Origin: Setophaga petechia
Taxonomy: Eukaryota; Chordata; Aves; Passeriformes; Parulidae
DNA: 64,000 nt
Assembly: GCA_024362935.1 (NCBI GenBank)
Contig: JANCRA010000118.1
Span: forward strand, 144,001 to 208,000
Reading direction: 5' to 3'
Shown here piece after piece: positions 56,376-64,000 of the stretch (the stretch's first letter is position 1; the number at the start of each line of letters is the position of its first letter). A program made the position numbers and the translations under genes. The notes beneath the pieces are model-generated. The model made no database searches, had not been told where the DNA came from, and worked only from the letters and a program-made list of their open reading frames with translations.

Positions 56376-57598
56376 GTTTGCCATTAGTCAGCCCCAGCCT
56401 TTCCAGGGCTGGATCCACAGATCCCAGGGAAGCAGAGCTGCCAACAGCAGCGCCAGGAATGAGTTCAGCCCCCTCTGGCAGCCAAGTCTGGCTGCCTTGG
56501 GAGGGTTCCTTGGCTCTCCAGCTCTGTGCTGGTGGTTTGAAGGAGCTGAGCAGCTCTGCAGGCAGCTGATGTGCTGCTGGCTCCCAGCCTTCACTGGGGG
56601 GCTGGAAACTCCCGGGATGGGCCCCTCAGGACACATCCTGGGAATTTTATTTGCAAAAAAACCATCCTTGGTGCTCAGTGTTCAGGATAAAACCTCTATT
56701 TTTTGGAAGCTGAGCTCAAGGATTTTAGTTGCTGAGGGAGAAGGCACCTTCTATGGAAATAATGTTTTCTGCTGGGAAGATAAGGAGTGATTTCAGGTCA
56801 GGAAAGTGTTTAGGTGGAAAATTCCTCCCCAGTTGGAAAGGTTCCCCTGATCTCCCTGGAGACTGGGGCGAGTTGAGCAGGGAAAAGGAGCAGCAGAGAT
56901 TTGAACCCAGCTCTAAAAGAGGCTCCCAAAGCAGAGCAGCTCCCTCCCCATCGCCCCAGGGGCTCCATGGAACCCCGGATGGCTCCGGAGCAGCAGATTG
57001 CACGTGGGAAGAGCAGGATGGGGAGAGGAGATAAATGTGGAGATGGACTGTGGAGAGGCACAGCGAGCTGTCAGTTCATCTTCTGGCAAAACAGCTCCGT
57101 GCTTTCCTCCCTGTCCTTTCCATGGGGTGTCTCTCTGCCACTCCCCAGCCCCTGGGGACAGGGACATTTCTCACTGCTCCAGATGTTTCCAATACATTCC
57201 TTGGGGGTTTTTTAACCTCTCCCAAGGGACACTCATGGAATTGGGGTCTGGGACACTCCGTGTGCCATGGAGCACCTCCCATCTGTCCCCAGGAGGTTTC
57301 AGGAGATCTCCAGGCTGCTCCTTCCCCAGCAGTGCCCATGGTCCATCCCTGCTCTGGACACCAGGATTGCTGGAATTTCAATTCCTACTCCAACCAGCTC
57401 TCCCAGGCTCTGCTGAACATCCGTGGCTGGGTGTCCTCCATGCTGGACCTTCAAAACACTGGGGGGAAATCAGATTTATTTGGGAATGTGAAAGGAGGGA
57501 TATTTGGGACATCATGAACTCCTGCCTGTCCTAGAGCTCCTGGAGATGTGGTGGGACAGAATATTTTAGGGGAAGTTTTAGTGTTTTGCAGCCTCTTC
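56376..57598. other. No feature seen (1.2 kb)
   Basis: Ordinary sequence with overlapping frames of 100-178 codons on plus and 80-100 on minus; none recognised. Confidence 0.35.
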
Positions 57599-57599
57599 C

Positions 57600-57790
57600 T
57601 GGTTCAGATCATTCAGAATCACATCAAGGCTGGAAAAAACATTCCAAGATCATCAAGTCCAACCTTTGAGTCCCACCATTCCCCCTAAGGCATGGCAGGA
57701 AGTGTCTGCTGGGGTTCTGAACACTTCCAGGGGTGGTGACTCCACTCCTTCCCTGGATGAAGGAGTGTCAGGACCATGACCTTCCCCTGT
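57600..57790 (-). mobile_element. CR1 LINE 3' fragment
   Basis: CATTCAGAATCACATCAAGG, GGAAAAAACATTCCAAGATC, ATCAAGTCCAACCTTTGAGT and ACACTTCCAGGGGTGGTGAC then TCCACTCCTTCCCTGG follow the CR1 tail in reverse complement. Confidence 0.88.
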
Positions 57791-58960
57791 GACCCCAGAG
57801 AGGCTCCCAAAACAACCTGTGAGCTGTGCCACCAAAATCCCCCTTCCCTGCCCAATTTCTTCACCCTCAGGAGGAGAGAGGTGCCAGGAACAGCTCAAAG
57901 AAGGGAATTTTTGGGATAAAATGGGAAAGTGAAGGAAAAATCAGGTTCTGCCCATCAGAGGATGCTTCAGAAGGGTTTCCTGCAGCTGTGATTCCCAGAA
58001 CTCAGATCCCAGAGGCTCCATGGACCTGCTGAAGCTGAGCCCTGGGTCCCACAGGCACTGGAGAAACCTCCCTGACTCCAGGGTCAGCTCTGCAAACATT
58101 TTATTGCCAGGAAAGGGTTGGGATGATTTGGAGTGGAGAAAAGGCCACCAAAGGCCACCAAAGGCCATCAAAGGCCACCAAAGGCCACAGTGTGGGATCA
58201 CCCAGCCCTTCCCGGGGCTCCCAGCACAGAATCCTGAAGGAAAAGCAGGAAAGCAGCAGGGTGAAGGTGGGATCTGCAGCAGGGAATGGTAATATTTCCT
58301 TTTTTTCACTGTTCTGCAAATCATTTCCCCAACCCATCCCCGTGGCAGATGAGGAGATGACTTTTATTGTCCTGCTGTGACAGTGTGTGACAGCTCTGCT
58401 GGGAGAGGATGGAAGGGAGGCAGGGGTGACTCACAAACATCTTTAGATTAAATAGGATAGAGAGAAAAAATCAGGTTTTCCACATTTTCCACTGGCCAAG
58501 GCCAAACTCCAGGCTGTGGTTAAAAGCCAGTCTTTCTTTTCCAGCTCTATAATTTGATTTAATAAAAAATTTTATTTCTTCCCCTCAAACATTGCCTCTT
58601 TCATTATCTCTTCCTCAATAAAGCACTCCTTGGTGGAATTTCAGGATAATTATTGGCTGCTTTATTCCTTCTAAGCACTGCTCAATCACAGGAGTCACAC
58701 AGGCAGTGACAAACACATCCTTAAGGATGGAAGGAGCTTTATTTAAAGCAAGGATATGATTCACACTCCATTTTTATATTCCAAGAGCTTCAGAACATGG
58801 AAATACGTGGGGAACAAAGATCCTGCAGCCAGATTTCCTCGGAAGCAAAAGAAAAAGGGAAAAATCCTGAAATAATTTAGATTTCAACTGGAGATAGACC
58901 ATAGGAAAGACTGGCAGGTTCTTTGTGCCCTGAGGATGGACAGTCCAGCCAGGGGAGCTC
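57791..58960. other. No gene seen; small 10 bp repeat and AATAAA-type sites
   Basis: AAAGGCCACC is repeated about five times at 58140-58190. TTTTATTGCC at 58098 and CTTTATTTAAAG near 58738 read as AATAAA-type signals on minus, which could mark transcript ends, but no exon is recognisable. Confidence 0.4.
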
Positions 58961-58964
58961 TCCT

Positions 58965-60800
58965 GAGGGATTCGGGGGTTCTTGGGAATGGGAACAACTC
59001 AGGGATTCAGGGAATTCCTGGGAACAACTCAGGGATTCAGGGGTTCCTGGGAATGGGAACAGCTCAGGGATTCAGGGGTTCCTGGGAATGGGAACAGCTC
59101 AGGGATTCAGGGGGTCCTGGGAATGGGAACAGATCAGGGATTCAGGGAATTCCTGGGAACAGCTCAGGGATTCAGGGGTTCCAGGGAACAGCTCAAGGAT
59201 TCAGGGGTTCCTGGGAATGGGAATAGCTCAGGGATTCAGGAAATTCCTGGGAATAGGAACAGCTCAGGGATTCAGGGGTTCCTGGAATGGGAATAGTTCA
59301 GGGATTCAGAGTGTTCTTGGGAACAGGTCTGGGATTCAGGGGTTCCTGGGAAGGGGGGAACAGGTCAGGGATTCAGGAAATTCCTGGGAATGGGAACAGA
59401 TCAGGAATTTGGGGTGTTCCTGGGAATGGGAACAATTCAGGGATTCAGGGAATTTCTGGGAACAGCTCAAGGATTCAGGGTGTTCAGGGGAATGGGAACA
59501 GCTCAGGGATTCAGGGGTTCCAGGGAAGGGGCGAGCAGTTCAAGGATTCAAGGAATTCCTGGGAATGGGAACAGCTCAAGGATTTGGGGTGTTCCTGGAA
59601 AGGGGAGCAGCTCAGGGATTCAGGGATTCCTAGGAACAGCTCAGGGATTCAGGGTGTTCCTGGGAATGGAAATAGTTCAGGGATTCAGGGGTTCCTGAGA
59701 AGGGGGAAATGGTTCAGGGATTCAAGGGTTCCTTGGGGGAGCAGCTCAGGGATTCGGGGATTCCTGGGAATAGTTCAGGGATTCAGGGGTTCCTGAGAAG
59801 GGGGGAATGGTTCAGGGATTCAAGGGTTCCTGGGAAGGGGAGCAGCTCAGGGATTCAGGGATTCCTGGGAATAACTCAGGGATTCAGAGTGTTCCTGGGA
59901 ATGGGAATAGTTCAGGGATTCAGAGTGTTCCTGGGAAGGGGGGAAGCAGCTCAGGGATTTGGGGTGTTCCTGAGAAAGGGGAACAGTTCAAGTTCAATGT
60001 TTCAGGGTGTTCCTGGGAAGGAGAACAGCTCAGGGATCCAGGAGGTCTCTGGGAACAGCTCAGGGATTCAGGGGTTCCCTGGGAATGGGAATAGTTCAGG
60101 GATTCAGGGAATTCCTATGAACAGCTCAGGGATTCAGGGAATTCCTGGGAACAACTCAGGGATTTGGGGTGTTCCTGAGAAGGGGAACAGCTCAGGGATC
60201 CAGGAGGTCCCTGGGAACAGCTCAGGGATTCAGGAGTTCCTGGGAATGGGAATAGTTCAGGGATTCAGGGGTTCCTTAGAAGGGGGAAATGGTTCAGGGA
60301 TTCAAGTGTTCCTTGGGGGAGCAGCTCAGGGATTCAGGGATTCCTGGGAATAACTCAGGGATTCAGAGTGTTCCTGGGAATGGGAATAGTTCAGGGATTC
60401 AGGGGTTCCTGGGAAGGGGGGAAGCAGCTCAGGGATTTGGGGTGTTCCTGAGAAAGGGGAACAGTTCAAGTTCAATGTTTCAGGGTATTCCTGGGAAGGA
60501 GAACAGCTCAGGGATCCAGGAGGTCTCTGGGAACAGCTCAGGGATTCAGGGGTTCCCTGGGAATGGGAATAGTTCAGGGATTCAGGGGTTCCTGAGAAGG
60601 GGGGAACAGCTCAGGGATTCAGGATGTCCCTGGGAATGGGAACAGCTCAGGGATTCAGGGAATTCCTATGAACAGCTCAGGGATTTGGGGTGTTCCTGGG
60701 AACAGACACAGCTCAGGGATTGGCGTGTCCCAGGGATTCAGGGGTTCCTGGGAACAGGAACAGCTCAGGAATTCGGGGTGTTCCCAGGAAGGGGAGCAGC
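58965..60800. repeat. 35 bp minisatellite, about 52 copies, with a 478 bp higher-order unit
   Basis: Unit CAGCTCAGGGATTCAGGGGT then TCCTGGGAATGGGAA, with shorter units lacking GGGAATGGGAA and forms with ATAGTTCAGG or GAGAAGGGGGAA. The text AGTTCAAGTTCAATGTTTCA occurs at 59985 and 60463, and neighbouring unit order is repeated, giving a higher-order period of about 478 bp. Plus frames read GNSSGIQGF or EQLRDSGVP; they interchange whenever a unit changes length. Confidence 0.96.
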
Positions 60801-61056
60801 TCAGCTGTGGCCACATCCATGCTCCTTTCCCAGTGTCCACAGCTGTAAATAAGCTCCAGCAATCCTTCCTGTCTGCTTGCACCATTTTTCAAAATCATAT
60901 TAGGATCCATCTCATCCTTAAAAGCAATGCCAGGCAGGAATATTGGCTCTGGGAGCTGCTGCTCTGTGGCTGATGCTCAGAGCTCCAGGAGGTTCCTTCT
61001 GGGGCTGGATCTTGTGATGTGCTTCACTGAGACTGTGCCTTTGGAAAAGGGAAAGA
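60801..61056. other. No feature seen
   Basis: Short ordinary stretch between the minisatellite and a CR1 fragment. Confidence 0.35.
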
Positions 61057-61295
61057 GTCACGGAATTCCAGAAGGGTTTGGGTGGGAAGGGACCTGAAAT
61101 CCCCTCCAGTGCCAGCCCTGCCATGGCAGGGCCAGCTCCCACTGTGCCAGGTGCTGCCAGCCCCAATGCCCAGCCTGGCCTTGGGCACTGCCAGGGCTCC
61201 AGGGGCAGCCACAGCTGCTCTGGCAATTCCAGCCCAGCCCCTGCCCACCCTGCCAGGGAACAATTCCCAATTGCCAAGATCCCATCCAGCGCTGT
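61057..61295 (-). mobile_element. CR1 LINE 3' fragment
   Basis: GGGTTTGGGTGGGAAGGGAC, CCAGCCCTGCCATGGCAGGG, CAGCCTGGCCTTGGGCACTG and CAATTCCCAATTGCCAAGAT then CCCATCCAGC. Close match to 50590-50800. Confidence 0.88.
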
Positions 61296-61299
61296 CCCT

Positions 61300-61617
61300 G
61301 TGGGATGCAGCCCGCAGAGCACAAGGAGCCGATGGAGCTCAGAGCGGCAGCGCTGCGGGTCAGAGCCGATCACACGCTGAGCGTGACTCAGACGGGATCC
61401 GCTGTCAGGCTGGGGCCCCGCAAACAGCAAAATCTCTGGAAGAACCAGGAAGGCGCCAGGCTGCTCCTCGAGGGTGTTGGGGACACGGCAGAGGCACCCA
61501 CGGGGCTGGGAATGGTCCCTGCAGGGAGGGACGGGCGGGACGCGGCTCCAGCAGCGCAGGGGCTGAGCCGGAGGGGGATCAGCATCCCCGGGGCTGCAGG
61601 GGCTTGGCTCTCCTGTG
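61300..61617. promoter_or_regulatory. CpG-rich segment left of a young LTR
   Basis: CpG-rich text such as GGAGCCGATGGAGCTCAGAG, CGGCAGCGCTGCGGGTCAGA, GCCGATCACACGCTGAGCGT and GACGGGCGGGACGCGGCTCC. GCGTGACTCAGACG has an AP-1-like TGACTCA. Possibly one half of the CpG-rich region that resumes after the LTR. No exon recognised. Confidence 0.35.
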
Positions 61618-61995
61618 TGTGACCGTGTGCACCGGGGTCTGAGGATGAGGGAAGAGACGAGGATCTGACTCCATGTTTCAAAAGGCTGATTTATTATTTT
61701 GTGATATATATTATATTTATACTAAAAGAATGGAAGAAAGGATTTCATCAGAAGGCTGGCTAAGAATAGGAAAGGAAAGAATGATAACAAAGCTTCTGTC
61801 TAGGACAGAGAGTCTGAGCCAGCTGACTGTGATTGGCCATTAATTAAAAACAACCACATGAGACCAATCCCAGATGCACCTGTTGCATTCCACAGCAGCA
61901 GATAACCATTGTTTCCATTTTGTTCCTGAGGCCTCTCAGCTTCTCAGGAGGAAAAATCCTAAGGAAAGTATTTTTCATAAAAGATGTCTGTGACA
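61618..61995 (-). mobile_element. Young solo ERV LTR, 378 bp, 6 bp target-site duplication with one mismatch
   Basis: Starts TGTGACCGTGTGCACCGGGG and ends GATGTCTGTGACA. CCTGTG precedes (61612-61617) and CCTCTG follows (61996-62001). Nearly identical to the 23286 and 51309 copies. It sits between two CpG-rich stretches. Confidence 0.9.
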
Positions 61996-62079
61996 CCTCT
62001 GCAGGATTTAATGCCCAGAGAGGGAAAGGTCTGTCAGGAGTGATTTATCTGGTACAACCAAGAGGGGACCCGCCCGTCC

Positions 62080-62630
62080 TGTGCCTGCTGCAGCCCTGGT
62101 GTGACCCGGGCCCCTCCAGAAGCTGCTCCAGCCGTGGAAGCTCTGTCGCGGGGCTGTGGGTGTGCTCGGGATGCTCCTTCCCACGCGGGGATGCTCCCGT
62201 CGGCGGCCGGGCTGAGGAATGTGGATGTGACCGCGGCCACGTCCGGGCTGCAGCTCCCCCGGCGACAGCCAGAGCTGCTCCTTTATTTTTGATATCCCCG
62301 TGACAGCCGCAGCGCAGGGCTGTGAGAACGGGGGCGCTGCCCGAGCAGCTGCTGTCCCCGGGGAGCCGGGGGACAGGACCCGGGCACCGCCGGCAGGGAG
62401 GAGACTCTGCCAGCAGATTCCTTGCCCTGCTCAGGTCCCTCTCTGAAACATCCACCTGCCTCTACTTTCTCATACCTTTATCTCCTGGGGAGGAAAAAAA
62501 AAAAAAAAAAAAAAGGAATTTCTGTTCCTTTCGCAGCCGCGGCAGCCGCGCTGGCAGCGGGGGATGCGCAGCCCCGCTCCCCGCGCCCACTGTCGCTGCT
62601 CGCCGTCAGCTGAGCCTCGCTCATGCAGCC
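62080..62630. promoter_or_regulatory. CpG-rich block, candidate CpG island
   Basis: CpG is dense: CTCTGTCGCGGGGCTGTGGG, CCCGTCGGCGGCCGGGCTGA, GACCGCGGCCACGTCCGGGC, CCGGCGACAGCC and, after a poly-A of about 23 A at 62491-62514, TTTCGCAGCCGCGGCAGCCG and CGCTGGCAGCGGGGGATGCG. Such density often marks promoters. The next element is a minisatellite, so no downstream exon can be named. Confidence 0.45.
62491..62514. repeat. Poly-A run of about 23 A
   Basis: A run after CTCCTGGGGAGG within the CpG-rich block. Confidence 0.9.
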
Positions 62631-62649
62631 CCAGCTGCTTCGGAGAAGG

Positions 62650-63870
62650 GGGGGAGGCACCCCCAGCCCCTCCAGAGCCCTCAGCACCCCCAGAAACCCC
62701 AGCACCCCCAGCATCTCCATCACCTCCAGGAGCCCCAGTACCCCCAGCACCCCCAAAATCTCCAGCATCTCCAGCACCCTCAGCACCCCCAGTTCCCCCA
62801 GCACCTTCAGAACCCCCAGCACCCCCAACATCCCCAGTAATCCCAGCACACCCAGCAGCCCCAGCACCTCCAGGACGCCCATTGCCCCCAGCACCTCCCA
62901 GTATCTCCAGCACCCCCAGCACCTCCAGCACCTCCAGAGCCCCCAGCACCCCCAGAATCCCCAGGGCTCCCAGCACCCCCAGCACCCCCAATCATCTCCA
63001 GCGCCTCCAGCACTCCCAGCACCCCCAGTTCCCCCAGAACCCCCAGCACCCCCTGCAACTGCAGGACCCCCAGCACCCCCCAGCACCCCCAACGCCCCCA
63101 GCACCCCCAGTATCTCCAGCACCCCCCAGCATCTCCGGCACCCCCAGCGCCCCAGCACCCCCCTCACCTCCATCACCGTCAGCACCCCCAGTATCTCCAG
63201 CACCCCCAGTTCTCCCGGCACCCCCAATAATCTCCAGCACCCTAAGAACCCCCAGCACCTCCAGAGCCTCCAGCACCTCCAGGACCTCCATTGCCCCCAG
63301 CATCTCCCAGTATCTCCAGCACCCCCAGCACCCCCCAACACCCCCAGCACTTCCAGGCCCCTCAGCATCTCCAGAGCCCCCAGCACCTCGAGAATCCCCA
63401 GGGCTCCCAGCACCCCCAGCAGCCCCAATCATCTCCAGCACCTCCAGCACCCCCTGCATTTCCAGCACTCCCAGGAATCCCAGCACCTCCATCACCCACA
63501 GCACCTCCAGCACCCGCAGCACCCCCAGCATCTCCAGCAACCTCAGGACCCCCAGCACCCCCCAACACCTCCAGCCCCCCCAGCCCCGCAAGCCCTCCAG
63601 CACCCCCAGCAGTTCCAGGACCCCCTGCACCTCCATCAGCCTCAGCACCCCCAGCATCTGCAGCAATCCCAGCACCCCCAGCATCTCCAGCAATCCCAGC
63701 ACATCCAGCACCCCAGCACCCCCAATCATCTCCAGCACCCCCAGCACCTCCAGAGCCCCCAGCACCCCCAAAATCTCCAGCACCCCCAGTATCTCCAGCA
63801 CCCCCAGCACCCCCAGTATCTCCATCACCCCCAGCACCCCTCAGCACCCCCAGCACTCCCAGCGCCCTCC
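62650..63870. repeat. CCCAGCACC-type minisatellite, about 1.2 kb
   Basis: Units of 9-15 bp: CCCAGCACC, CCCAGCATCTCCAGCACC, CCCAGTATCTCCAGCACC. C-rich and almost G-free on plus except AG and GG steps. A 423-codon frame (62623-63894) runs through it, but its peptide changes style from STPSTPS to QHPQHLQ to APPAPPA at each indel that is not a multiple of 3. Minus frames of 316, 281 and 207 codons are open too. So the long frame reflects stop-poor sequence, not selection. Likely not coding. Confidence 0.93.
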
Positions 63871-64000
63871 CCGGGCTGCAGCAGGGACAAATAGGAGGCT
63901 GGCACACGGAGAGTGTCACCCTGCTGCTGTCACTCAGCCCCCCCAGCCCAGTGGCCTCAGGCATCCCTCGGGCTGGCCCCAGCACAGGAGGGCTGGGGGC

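Noticed and set aside
62623..63894. 423-codon open frame, the longest with an ATG after a CpG-rich block
   Set aside because: It lies in a minisatellite; peptide style changes at frame-shifting indels, and the minus strand is open too. No domain recognised.

Overview
This window looks like non-coding DNA from a bird, most likely an oscine songbird. The evidence is many 3' fragments of CR1-type LINEs with avian 3' ends, many solo LTRs of endogenous retroviruses of the kinds common in songbirds, and GC-rich intergenic DNA packed with minisatellites. No bacterial signatures, RNA genes or CRISPR arrays were seen, and I recognise no intact protein-coding gene. Nearly all long open frames fall inside tandem repeats and are open in several frames or on both strands.

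Layout. Positions 1-8.1 kb are almost all tandem repeats: a 256-286 bp repeat, a 207 bp repeat, a 31-33 bp minisatellite, an AAGGG microsatellite, a 2.6 kb CCATGG-rich minisatellite and a 391 bp tandem duplication. From 8.5 to 20.9 kb ordinary sequence is broken by LTRs and CR1 pieces; one LTR carries a 0.5 kb TTATA-type microsatellite. From 21.3 to 31.7 kb come a 35 bp palindrome-rich minisatellite, AGAGG and CA arrays, a CpG-rich block, a 21 bp and a 23 bp minisatellite and a patchwork of local duplications. From 32.5 to 37.3 kb there are LTRs and a 1 kb AT satellite with a 16 bp unit. From 38 to 46 kb there are LTRs, a 120 bp repeat, a 3.6 kb satellite with monomers of about 390 bp, and a 95 bp repeat split by an ERVL-like LTR. 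From 47.9 to 56.4 kb there are purine arrays, a tail-to-tail LTR pair, several CR1 3' ends (two in inverted orientation) and a 0.65 kb AAGGG/AAAGG tract. From 58.9 kb to the end there are a 1.8 kb 35 bp minisatellite with a higher-order period of about 478 bp, a CpG-rich region interrupted by a young solo LTR, and a 1.2 kb CCCAGCACC-type minisatellite.

By hand tally about a third of the window is tandem repeat. Mobile elements are nearly all solo LTRs or LINE 3' ends, so no element here is likely to be autonomous. The best-supported annotations are solo LTRs with exact or near-exact target-site duplications at 17170-17579, 18497-19224, 20439-20836, 23286-23668, 38035-38424, 51309-51691 and 61618-61995. 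I found no convincing new biological system. The most interesting themes are microsatellites growing inside LTRs, a mosaic satellite, and a CpG-rich segment split by an LTR.
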